A stretch of DNA of 64,000 nt from assembly GCF_900299525.1 (NCBI RefSeq), contig NZ_OMKA01000015.1:62001-126000 (forward strand), given 5' to 3'. A model generated the notes under the pieces. That model was not told the origin of the DNA. It did not search any database and worked only from the letters and a program-made list of their open reading frames with translations. Position 1 is the first letter of the stretch. The number at the start of each line of letters is the position of its first letter. Positions 54,052-63,277 of this stretch are shown here, piece by piece. Origin of the DNA: Aquimarina sp. Aq78. Its GTDB lineage: Bacteria > Bacteroidota > Bacteroidia > Flavobacteriales > Flavobacteriaceae. The translations under genes and the position numbers were made by a program.

Positions 54052-57000
54052 ATGAAGAATAAATTAGGATATCTATTTTTTGTGCTTACCTTCATGTCAT
54101 TTGCCAATATGGCCACGGCCCAGGAAATTACAATTACTGGAAAAGTAACAGATAACACTGGAATGTTACTACCTGGAGTAAATATTATTATAAAAGACTC
54201 TTCCACAGGAACACAAACCGATTTTGACGGAAACTATTCATTAACAGCTTCATCAGGAGATACTCTGTTATTTAGCTATCTGGGAATGGAAACTCAAAGT
54301 ATTACTGTATCAGACTCGGGGGTGCATGATATAGCTATGCAGGAGAGTTCTAATCAATTAGAGGAAATTGTAGTTACCGGGTATTCAAAACAATCGGTGA
54401 GAAACATAACCGGATCTGTTACTGTAATCAAAGCAGAAGATCTAGCCGCTACCACACCTGTAGATATCGAACAATCTTTGCAAGGATTAGCCGCGGGTGT
54501 TACTGTAAGTTCTGAAGGAGGACCCGGAGGATCTGCAATGGTAAGAATACGAGGATTTGGAACAATCAATAATAATGATCCTCTTTATGTAATTGATGGT
54601 ACACCAACAACTACTGGAATTAACCAATTAAATCCAGCTGATATCGAATCAATGCAGATATTAAAAGACGCTTCTTCTTCTGCAATTTATGGATTTAGAG
54701 CTGCCAACGGAGTAATCCTTATCACCACCAAAGGAGGTAAGTATAATAGCAAAACTAAGTTTACATTTAATACAAGCTTAGGAATTGATAACATTCCTAA
54801 ATCTGCTTTTCCAGATTTATTATCTCCCCAAGAGACTGCAAATGCTATTTGGACTCGTTTTAACAATGATGGTTTTGCTCCTTCTCACCCTCAATATGGT
54901 AACGGAAATACTCCAGTATTACCAAACTACTTAACCCCAGCTGGAGCAGATTCTGCAGATCTATCCACATATGACTCTCAAACTAATAAGATCACCAGAG
55001 CGAATAAAGAAGGTACAGATTGGTTTGATGAATATTTCAACGATGCATTTGTTCAAAATTATAACCTAGGGTTATCTGGAGGATCTGAAAACGCAAAATT
55101 TCATGTCGGAATGGGTGCACTAAAACAGGAAGGTGCAGCCTTACATACCTTCTATAACAGATATGTATTAAGAGCAAATTCAGAATTCAAAATAACCAAT
55201 AATTTTAGAATAGGAGAATCTTTTAACCTTTCTTACTCTGATAGAGTTGGTTCTGTTGGAAATCAATCCACCGGAGGAGATATTTCTTTCTTATATAGAG
55301 CGCAACCTATTATTCCTGTATATGATATTGCAGGCAACTATGCGGGCCCTCAAAGTCCGGGGTTAGGTAATGGTATTAACCCTGTAGCCAGCGCAACTCG
55401 AAATAAAAACAACTTACAAAGAAGTTACAGAACAATTGGTAATGCATATGCAGAATTAGATTTTCTAAACGATTTTACTTTTAAAACCAACATAGGGCTT
55501 GATTATAATAATAATAATAGTTCTTTCTACACTTTTCTTAACCCTGAAGTTGCAGAACCTAATTCTGTTAATCGATTATCTGAAAATAACGACTATACAA
55601 TTTCTTCTACATGGTATAACACCCTTAGCTATTCTAAGAACATAGGAAACCATTCTATTAATGCTATGTTAGGAACAGAATCTAATAAAACACAAAGAAA
55701 ATTTTTAAGTGCTTCAAGAACTGATTTCTTTACCGATGAACTAGATTATAGGTATTTAGATAGAGGAACCGGTTCAAGAGATAATAATGGTAGTGGGATA
55801 AAAAGTGGATATTTCTCTAGCTTTGGAAAATTAGATTATGGTTACAACGATAAGTACTTATTATCATTTTCTCTAAGAAGAGATGCCACTTCAAAATTTT
55901 CGCAAAACAAAAGATCAGATTACTTCCCTTCATATAGTGCTGCATGGAGACTATCTAGCGAAAATTTCATGAAAAGCGTATCGTTTATAAATGACCTCAA
56001 AATAAAAGCAGGATACGGAGAATTAGGAAACGAAAGTATTCCTCAAGGTAGAATATTTAGCCAATATATTAATAACGATGATAGCAATTATGATATCGGA
56101 GGTAATAACTCTAATGTAACGCCTGGATATAGTTTATTCATATTCGGAAACCCGGATTTGGAGTGGGAAACAACAGCAACAAAGAACATCGGAATTGATG
56201 GAGTTTTATTCGATCAAAAATTAACATTCAGCTTTGAATACTATAATGCACTAACAAAAAAATTATTAGTTCAAGATCAAGCCAATGTAACCCTTATAGG
56301 TCTTGCTCAGGCTAAATATATCAATGCAGGGTCTGTAGAAAATAAAGGATTTGACTTTTCATTAGGGTATAACGATCAAATTAATAAAAATTTAAAGTAC
56401 CATGCTTCAATAAATATTTCTGCTTACAATAACACAGTCAAAGAATTAGGAGATAATCCCAATTATTTTATAGAAGGAAACCTAGCACGAGAAACCAGGC
56501 CTTCTAGAACACAAGCAGGTCATTCTATTGCTTCTTTCCATGGTTTTATTATTGATGGTATCATCCAAAATGACGCAGAACTTGCAGCAACTGGTGATTA
56601 CTTAGGAAAAGAGATAGGAACATTTAAATACAGAGATATTAATAACGACGGAGTGATTAATGATGACGATAGAGATTTTATTGGGAGTCCTCATCCAGAC
56701 TTTACCTATAGCTTTAATATGGGAGTAGAATATAAAAATATTGATTTCGGAATATTCTTCCAGGGAAGCCAAGGAAACGATATTTATAATTTCACCAAAT
56801 TCTTTACCGATTTCAATAGCTTTCCCGGAGCAAAAAGCAGAGATTACCTAAACTCCTGGAGTCCCACTAATACGGGAGCTAGGCTACCTAAACTATCTAA
56901 CAATCCGGCAGAACACTATTCTAGTGCCAGTAGTTATTATATAGAAGACGGGTCATACTTACGACTTAAAAATGTTCAATTAGGGTATAGCCTTCCAGAA

Positions 57001-57207
57001 CGGTTAATATCTAAATTAAATATTTCGAGATTAAGGTTTTTCTTACAGGCCAAAAACCTACATACCTGGACAAAATACTCTGGGTTAGATCCCGAAATCA
57101 ACTTACAACAATATGGTGGCGACTCTGTAAATCTGGATATCGGTATTGATAGAGGTGCATACCCTGTAGCAAGAACATTCATACTAGGTGTTAATCTTGC
57201 TTTATAA
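54052..57207 (+). CDS. SusC/RagA-type TonB-dependent outer-membrane transporter (second locus)
   Basis: This 1051-aa protein has a signal peptide (LFFVLTFMSFANMATAQ), a carboxypeptidase-regulatory-like N-terminus (ITGKVTDNTGMLLPGVNIIIKDS), a plug (EEIVVTGYSKQSVRNITGSVTVI) and a barrel ending ILGVNLAL. It imports oligosaccharide across the outer membrane with the SusD partner at 57317. The neighbouring GH92 enzyme and sugar kinase argue for mannose-containing oligosaccharides. Confidence 0.95.
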   Translation: MKNKLGYLFFVLTFMSFANMATAQEITITGKVTDNTGMLLPGVNIIIKDSSTGTQTDFDGNYSLTASSGDTLLFSYLGMETQSITVSDSGVHDIAMQESSNQLEEIVVTGYSKQSVRNITGSVTVIKAEDLAATTPVDIEQSLQGLAAGVTVSSEGGPGGSAMVRIRGFGTINNNDPLYVIDGTPTTTGINQLNPADIESMQILKDASSSAIYGFRAANGVILITTKGGKYNSKTKFTFNTSLGIDNIPKSAFPDLLSPQETANAIWTRFNNDGFAPSHPQYGNGNTPVLPNYLTPAGADSADLSTYDSQTNKITRANKEGTDWFDEYFNDAFVQNYNLGLSGGSENAKFHVGMGALKQEGAALHTFYNRYVLRANSEFKITNNFRIGESFNLSYSDRVGSVGNQSTGGDISFLYRAQPIIPVYDIAGNYAGPQSPGLGNGINPVASATRNKNNLQRSYRTIGNAYAELDFLNDFTFKTNIGLDYNNNNSSFYTFLNPEVAEPNSVNRLSENNDYTISSTWYNTLSYSKNIGNHSINAMLGTESNKTQRKFLSASRTDFFTDELDYRYLDRGTGSRDNNGSGIKSGYFSSFGKLDYGYNDKYLLSFSLRRDATSKFSQNKRSDYFPSYSAAWRLSSENFMKSVSFINDLKIKAGYGELGNESIPQGRIFSQYINNDDSNYDIGGNNSNVTPGYSLFIFGNPDLEWETTATKNIGIDGVLFDQKLTFSFEYYNALTKKLLVQDQANVTLIGLAQAKYINAGSVENKGFDFSLGYNDQINKNLKYHASINISAYNNTVKELGDNPNYFIEGNLARETRPSRTQAGHSIASFHGFIIDGIIQNDAELAATGDYLGKEIGTFKYRDINNDGVINDDDRDFIGSPHPDFTYSFNMGVEYKNIDFGIFFQGSQGNDIYNFTKFFTDFNSFPGAKSRDYLNSWSPTNTGARLPKLSNNPAEHYSSASSYYIEDGSYLRLKNVQLGYSLPERLISKLNISRLRFFLQAKNLHTWTKYSGLDPEINLQQYGGDSVNLDIGIDRGAYPVARTFILGVNLAL

Positions 57208-57224
57208 ATAAAAAACGAGGTAAA

Positions 57225-57320
57225 ATGAGCATTGATAAACAAGTAAATGAAGATGAAACCAATGATAATCTTATAGCCCGTTTTACAAAAAAATCAAAAA
57301 AATCAAATATAAACAGATGA
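57225..57320 (+). CDS. Candidate leader mini-protein between SusC and SusD, 31 aa
   Basis: The frame ATG 57225 to TGA 57318-57320 encodes MSIDKQVNEDETNDNLIARF and a basic tail (TKKSKKSNINR). A purine-rich stretch (ACGAGG) sits before the ATG, and its TGA overlaps the SusD ATG (57317-57319) as ATGA. This arrangement is typical of translational coupling. There is no known family, and a chance ORF cannot be ruled out. Confidence 0.35.
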   Translation: MSIDKQVNEDETNDNLIARFTKKSKKSNINR

Positions 57321-58993
57321 AAAAAATAATCTTATTTGTATTCGTTACAGCACTAGTGATTTCTTGCGAGAAAGAACTAGACATTGAACCACAAGGATCT
57401 CTTGTCGAAGGGGTAATAGAATTTGATAAAGAGTGGGTCGACCAACAACTTATCAGTGCTTATGCTATTTTGGATGGAAATCCTGGTTATTTCTGGGCAC
57501 CAGCATCTAACTGGGCCCTAGGAGATGTAGCCTCTGATGATTTTCATAAAGGTTCGTCTATAGATGATCAACCTCAACTAAATGATGTAGAGCGTTTCTC
57601 TTCGGGAACTACAAATATTTATATATCCAGAAAATGGGAATCTTTATTTGAAGGTATTTCCAGAGCAAATCAAACGATAGAATCAATTACCAAAGCTATA
57701 GAAAAAGGTACTCCAGAAACAGATTTAACCGTCCTAGGTGCAGAAGCACATTTCCTAAGAGCACATTACCATATGGATGCAAAAAAAATATGGAACAATG
57801 TACCTTTTATGAAAGAAGGGCTAACTACTACTCCATCTAATAATACTGATATTTGGCCACAAATAGAAGATGATCTAACATATGCAATAAATAACCTCCC
57901 TGAAAGTCAGGATGATGCCGGAAGAGCTAACTCATGGATAGCAAAAGCATATCTAGCAAAAGCACATATGTTTCAAAATGATCATGAAGCAGCAAGGCCT
58001 ATTTTAGATAATATCATTAATGAAGGGCCATTTCAATTGGTTCCATATTATCATGATAATTTTAATGCCGAAAAAGATAATAATTCAGAATCTGTATTTG
58101 CTGTTCAGAATTCTGTAAATGATGGAGGAGATGGATTTATTAATGGCAATAGAGGTAATAGACTAAACCATCCTTATGCCTCTGATGCTCCCGGAGGAGG
58201 ATGTTGTGGCTTTTTTCAACCTAGTCAAAATTTAGTAAATGCATTTAAAACAGATGCTAATGGCTTACCACTATTAGACTCTTTTAATGACTCTGATATC
58301 ACTAATGATCAAGGAATAACATCTGATCAACCTTTTACACCACATATCGGGAATCTAGATCCAAGATTAGACTGGACAGTTGGTAGAAGGGGTATAGAAT
58401 ATTTAGGCTGGGGAATTATGCCCGGATCAAGATGGACACGTGATCAATCTAACGGAGGGCCATATGTTGGTAAGAAACATGAGATATTAAAATCTCAGGA
58501 AGGCTCAATGTCTGCAGCCGGACTACCCCAATATAATGCCATCAACACACCTTTGATAAGATATTCTGATGTATTGCTATGGAGAGCTGAGATTTATGCA
58601 CAGGACGGTCAATTAAATGAAGCTATGAACCTTGTTAACAGAATAAGAGCTAGAGCTGCAAATCCAGATGGATTTGTTAAAAACCCCGACGGAACACCAG
58701 CTGCAAACTATGTAATCAATGAGTACACATCATTTCCTGATCAGGAATATGCCATTAAAGCGGTTCGTTTTGAAAGAAGATTAGAATTAGCCTCAGAAGG
58801 ACATCGATTTTTTGATTTAGTACGCTGGGGAGTAGCTCCACAGGTATTGAATAAATACATCAATGAAGAATCTTCAAAACGTGTTTACCTTAATGGAGCA
58901 AGTTTTACTCAGGGAAAAAGCGAATACTACCCTATTCCTCTGGATGCAATAAATTCTTCTGGAGGAGCTTTAAATCAAAACTCCGGATATTAA
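57317..58993 (+). CDS. SusD/RagB-like outer-membrane glycan-binding lipoprotein
   Basis: This 558-aa lipoprotein (ALVISCEKELDIEPQG, Cys 17) has the TPR-type SusD fold: an early SLFEGISRANQTIESI, then AEAHFLRAHYHMDAKKIWNNVPF, a central YLAKAHMFQNDHEAARPILD, and the C-terminal RRLELASEGHRFFDLVRWG. It partners the SusC at 54052. It is 110 bp from it, with a possible mini-ORF between them. Ligand by context: mannose-rich glycan. Confidence 0.94.
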   Translation: MKKIILFVFVTALVISCEKELDIEPQGSLVEGVIEFDKEWVDQQLISAYAILDGNPGYFWAPASNWALGDVASDDFHKGSSIDDQPQLNDVERFSSGTTNIYISRKWESLFEGISRANQTIESITKAIEKGTPETDLTVLGAEAHFLRAHYHMDAKKIWNNVPFMKEGLTTTPSNNTDIWPQIEDDLTYAINNLPESQDDAGRANSWIAKAYLAKAHMFQNDHEAARPILDNIINEGPFQLVPYYHDNFNAEKDNNSESVFAVQNSVNDGGDGFINGNRGNRLNHPYASDAPGGGCCGFFQPSQNLVNAFKTDANGLPLLDSFNDSDITNDQGITSDQPFTPHIGNLDPRLDWTVGRRGIEYLGWGIMPGSRWTRDQSNGGPYVGKKHEILKSQEGSMSAAGLPQYNAINTPLIRYSDVLLWRAEIYAQDGQLNEAMNLVNRIRARAANPDGFVKNPDGTPAANYVINEYTSFPDQEYAIKAVRFERRLELASEGHRFFDLVRWGVAPQVLNKYINEESSKRVYLNGASFTQGKSEYYPIPLDAINSSGGALNQNSGY

Positions 58994-59156
58994 CCATAAA
59001 CTATATTTCACTAATAGATTTGTTTCATTAGTTATTTTTTGTTTTAGATTGTAAAGACAGAATCATTTATACAGATTCTGTCTTTCATATGTTAATTCAT
59101 CATACATTTTTTAAAATCCTATGTAATTCAATCACAACGTTCAAAATAAATGAATC

Positions 59157-62156
59157 ATGAAATTGCTTATGTTTAGAAGAATACTCCTAACCCTCTTTAT
59201 TGCAGGATTAGGTATACACTGTACAAATAAAGAAGAAGTAAAAAAACCGGTAGACTATGTAGATGTTTTCATTGGAACAAAATCACCAGGACATACATTC
59301 CCTGGTCCTATGCTTCCTTTCGGAATGGTACAATTGAGTCCCGACACCAGGAATGATCACACTAGTTGGCCTGCTTGTGCAGGATATGACTATATGGACA
59401 CTTCTATTATAGGGTTTACCCATACACACTTATCAGGAACAGGAGTTCCTGATTTAGGTGATATTCTATTCATGCCAGCAACAGGAGAAATACAATTTCG
59501 GGCCGGAACTCCAGAAAATCCTGATTCTGGATATCGTTCTAGATATAGTCACGACAATGAATTTGCAGAACCAGGGTATTATTCAGTAGTTCTTGATGAC
59601 TACAATATAAAAACAGAACTAACAACTACAAAACGAGTTGGAGTACACAGATATACCTACCCTAAAGCAGAAAAAACCAGTATTATTATTGATCTAGAGC
59701 ATCGTGATCCGGTAATAGAATCAGAGTTTGAGATCATCAGTAAAACAGAAATTGCCGGATATCGAAGATCAAAAGCATGGGCAGGAAATCAACGCCAGTA
59801 TTTTGTTGCACGATTTTCAAAACCAATCGTATCATATCAAATTCTTAATGGAAAAAAAACAGTAACTACCGGCACTAAATTTAGTAGCAAAAAAATAATA
59901 GCAGCTCTTAATTTTGATAGTTCTGGAGATCAGATTATAGCTAAAGTGGCATTATCTGCTGTAAGTATAGATGGTGCCAGAAAAAACCTGGAAAAAGAAT
60001 TATCTCATTGGCGATTTGATGAAATTAGAAAAAAGGCAAAAAAAACCTGGAATAATTCGTTAAGTAAAATAGAAATATCCGATGGCAATGAAGATAAAAA
60101 AGAAATATTCTATACCTCATTATATCACAGTCTTTTGACTCCTAACTTATATAATGATATTGATGGTCAATATCGAGGGATGGATGACAAAATACATACA
60201 GCACAAGGATTCAATAATTACACGGTTTTTTCTCTTTGGGATACTTTTAGAGGTTTACACCCACTGTTAACAATTATAGAGCCAGACGTAACCCGGGATA
60301 TCGTTGTTACTTTACAAAAAAAACATGAGCAATATGGCGAAATCCCCATGTGGGAACTGGCAGCAAATGACACAAGATGTATGATAGGGTATCACGGAGT
60401 ATCGGTAATGGCAGATGCATATTTAAAAGGAATAACAGATGTGAATACCGAAAAAGTATTAAATGCAATGATAGAAAGTTCTAATGTAAAAAAGAGGGGC
60501 ATTAATTACTATACCGAATTAGGTTTCGTACCTTCAAACAAAAGTAGTCAATCGGTTTCCAAAACACTAGAATATGCATACGATGACTGGTGTATTGCTC
60601 AAATGGCAAAAGCTTTAAACAAAACAGACATCTATAATGAATATTCTAGAAGAGCTCAATTTTTTGTTAATCTATATGATCAACAAACAGGTTTTATGAG
60701 ACCTCGATATTCTAATAGAAAATGGTATGAGGATTTTAATCCTACATCTGTCGAAAAAACGTATAATTTTAATTTCACCGAAGGGAACTCATATCAATAC
60801 AGCCTGTTTGTTCCTCATGATATAGCAAGCATTATTGATTTAGTTGGTGGTGACACTAATTTTAATCAATGGCTAGACAACCTTTTCTCTAAAAATTTTG
60901 ATGAAGAAATTAGCAAAGATTCTGATGTTTCTGGGTTGCTAGGTCAATATTCTCATGGAAACGAACCCAGCCATCACCTCGCTTACTTATACAACTATGC
61001 CGGTAAGCCCTGGAAATCACAGCAAACTATTCATAAAATATTAAATGAAATGTATACCTCTGAACCTGATGGGCTCTGCGGAAACGATGATTGCGGACAA
61101 ATGTCTGCATGGTACGTATTGAGCAGTTTAGGATTTTACTCTGTTACTCCAGGAGCTCCAGAATATGTTATTGGAAGCCCTTCGTTTGAAAAGGCCGAAA
61201 TCAAACTTGATAATGGAAATACTTTTACCATAATAGCCAATAATGCCAGTGAAAAAAATATCCACTTTTCATCCTTGAAACTTAATGGTAAAGAATACCC
61301 TAATACGTATCTAAAACACGAAGACATTGTAAAAGGAGGTGAATTGGTTTTTGAAATGACAGATATCCCAAATAAAAATTGGGGTATCCATCCTTCAAAC
61401 AGACCTTTATCAGACACTAAAAAAACAGTAAGTATACCGTATCTAAAATCTGATCACGCCACATTTTTAGATACCAAAACAATCGTTTTAGATTGTGATA
61501 CAGAAAATGCCAATATGTATTACACAATCGATGGTAGTGAACCTACAGAAAATAGTTTGCGATATAATTCTCCTTTTGAGGTTAAAAAATCTACAAAACT
61601 AAAAATCAAAGCTTTTAAAAAAGGTTTAATATCTAGTTATACAACAACATTATTCCTCGAAAAACTAGAGAGTATAGATCCGAAGAAACTAAGAACCAAG
61701 CTTAAAAACGGGCTTTCGTATAAATATTACGAAGGTATTTTTAGATCTGTTTACGATTTTTCACAAGAAGACCCCATACAAAAAGGAGAAGTATCAAATA
61801 TCAATATAGAATCCCGTTTAAGAGATGAATGGATAGGTTTCGAATTTGATGGATTTATAAATATTCCAAAAAATGGGATATATAATTTTGAAATTTCTGC
61901 CAATGATGGCGCTCAATTACTAATTGATAATAAAGAATTGTTTGAAAGTGATGGAAGGAAATCGTTTAGCTTCACTCAAAAGAATGATATCATTCTATCT
62001 AAAGGATTACATAAATTTACTATTCGATATTTTCAATGTTCGGATAATATCGGTCTAAAAACATTATGGAGTGGCCCAGGTTTTAAGAAAACAGAAATTG
62101 ACACTTCTTATCTTTATCATATGGTTGATCAAAATGGAGATGTATCCAATCCATAA
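59157..62156 (+). CDS. GH92 alpha-mannosidase with chitobiase-C and PA14-like extensions
   Basis: This 999-aa lipoprotein-type protein (IAGLGIHCTNKEE) has a full GH92 exo-alpha-mannosidase core (about 30-745): DYVDVFIGTKSPGHTFPGPMLPFG, TFSLWDTFRGLHPL-like FSLWDTFRG, GNEPSHHLAYLYNYAGKPW, GNDDCGQMSAWYVLSSLGFYSV. Next comes a chitobiase/hexosaminidase C-terminal-type domain (about 775-840, YYTIDGSEPTENSLRY) and a PA14-like domain (about 850-990, IPKNGIYNFEISANDGAQLLIDN). GH92 enzymes remove alpha-linked mannose in a calcium-dependent way. The extensions probably bind glycan. It is a periplasmic or surface enzyme of the mannan locus. Confidence 0.93.
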   Translation: MKLLMFRRILLTLFIAGLGIHCTNKEEVKKPVDYVDVFIGTKSPGHTFPGPMLPFGMVQLSPDTRNDHTSWPACAGYDYMDTSIIGFTHTHLSGTGVPDLGDILFMPATGEIQFRAGTPENPDSGYRSRYSHDNEFAEPGYYSVVLDDYNIKTELTTTKRVGVHRYTYPKAEKTSIIIDLEHRDPVIESEFEIISKTEIAGYRRSKAWAGNQRQYFVARFSKPIVSYQILNGKKTVTTGTKFSSKKIIAALNFDSSGDQIIAKVALSAVSIDGARKNLEKELSHWRFDEIRKKAKKTWNNSLSKIEISDGNEDKKEIFYTSLYHSLLTPNLYNDIDGQYRGMDDKIHTAQGFNNYTVFSLWDTFRGLHPLLTIIEPDVTRDIVVTLQKKHEQYGEIPMWELAANDTRCMIGYHGVSVMADAYLKGITDVNTEKVLNAMIESSNVKKRGINYYTELGFVPSNKSSQSVSKTLEYAYDDWCIAQMAKALNKTDIYNEYSRRAQFFVNLYDQQTGFMRPRYSNRKWYEDFNPTSVEKTYNFNFTEGNSYQYSLFVPHDIASIIDLVGGDTNFNQWLDNLFSKNFDEEISKDSDVSGLLGQYSHGNEPSHHLAYLYNYAGKPWKSQQTIHKILNEMYTSEPDGLCGNDDCGQMSAWYVLSSLGFYSVTPGAPEYVIGSPSFEKAEIKLDNGNTFTIIANNASEKNIHFSSLKLNGKEYPNTYLKHEDIVKGGELVFEMTDIPNKNWGIHPSNRPLSDTKKTVSIPYLKSDHATFLDTKTIVLDCDTENANMYYTIDGSEPTENSLRYNSPFEVKKSTKLKIKAFKKGLISSYTTTLFLEKLESIDPKKLRTKLKNGLSYKYYEGIFRSVYDFSQEDPIQKGEVSNINIESRLRDEWIGFEFDGFINIPKNGIYNFEISANDGAQLLIDNKELFESDGRKSFSFTQKNDIILSKGLHKFTIRYFQCSDNIGLKTLWSGPGFKKTEIDTSYLYHMVDQNGDVSNP

Positions 62157-62263
62157 TTTTCAAAAGATAGTAAAACACATATTTAAGTTAACATCAAAAC
62201 TATACTTGATTGCTAATAAAAAGAACTAATAATTAACTAAATAAAAAAACTGTAGAATAAACA

Positions 62264-63178
62264 ATGATATTAGGAGTAGATATAGGAGGTAGTCACATTA
62301 CTGTAGGCCGTGTTGACACCAAAAACCATAAAATACCCGACTCTAATTTAATTTCGGCAGAGGTAGACAGCACCGCTCAAGCAAGTGAAATTATTGATCA
62401 ATGGATCCGGGTTTTACAAAAAAGTATAGACTCTCTTAATAAGGATAAAGAACCTCTAGAAGGAATATGCATTGCATTACCAGGTCCCTTTGATTATTAC
62501 CAGGGTATTTTTGCATACAAAATGGAGAACAAATTCACTTCTCTGTTAGGTATAAATATCAAGAAAATAATTATCAAACGATTAGCTTTATCAGATACCA
62601 CACCTTTACGGTTTTATAATGATGCAGCCTGTTTTGGTATAGGAGAATTTTGGAAAGGAAAACTTAAATCCGCAGAAAAAGCATTGGCTATAACTCTAGG
62701 CACTGGTTTTGGAGCCACCTTCTTATCACAGGGACTTCCTATGCTTTCTGGAGATGGTGTTCCCGAAAATGGTGAACTGTACAATATTCCCTTTAAAAAC
62801 GGAATAGCAGATGAATATTTCTCTACCCGCTGGTTTATTAAAAAATACAAGGAGGCAACAGGGATTACTATAAGTGGCGTAAAAGATCTAATTACTGATT
62901 TTAAATCCAGCCCACATACAGATCAAATATTCGAGGAATTTTCTAGAAATTTAGCCGTTTTTCTATCTCCATGGTTAAAAGGATATAATGCAGATGCTGT
63001 AGTAATAGGAGGAAATATATCTAAAGCATGGAATTCTTTTGCGGATAATCTTGACACAGAATTAAAAAACCAAGGATGCAATACAAAAATATACCAAAGT
63101 GAATTAAAAGAAAAAGCTATTTTACTAGGTGGGGCACGTCTGGTTAACAATATATTTTATGAAAGTCTCTGTTTTTGA
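62264..63178 (+). CDS. ROK family sugar kinase (mannokinase/glucokinase-like)
   Basis: This 304-aa protein has the ROK phosphate motif ILGVDIGGSHITVGRVD and ALAITLGTGFGATFLS. The family zinc motif CxCGxxGCxE is not visible in the segment where it belongs (after GELYNIPFKNGIADEYF), so this is a zinc-less branch. It probably phosphorylates mannose or glucose that the GH92 enzyme releases. The assignment to mannose rests on context. Confidence 0.87.
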   Translation: MILGVDIGGSHITVGRVDTKNHKIPDSNLISAEVDSTAQASEIIDQWIRVLQKSIDSLNKDKEPLEGICIALPGPFDYYQGIFAYKMENKFTSLLGINIKKIIIKRLALSDTTPLRFYNDAACFGIGEFWKGKLKSAEKALAITLGTGFGATFLSQGLPMLSGDGVPENGELYNIPFKNGIADEYFSTRWFIKKYKEATGITISGVKDLITDFKSSPHTDQIFEEFSRNLAVFLSPWLKGYNADAVVIGGNISKAWNSFADNLDTELKNQGCNTKIYQSELKEKAILLGGARLVNNIFYESLCF

Positions 63179-63277
63179 AGTCATATAAACCGAGCATATC
63201 AGCAAAAGATTAAACTCTAGTTTAAAATCCTCAATACTAAAAGATAAAACATATAATAATCTAAAAAAAACACTATT

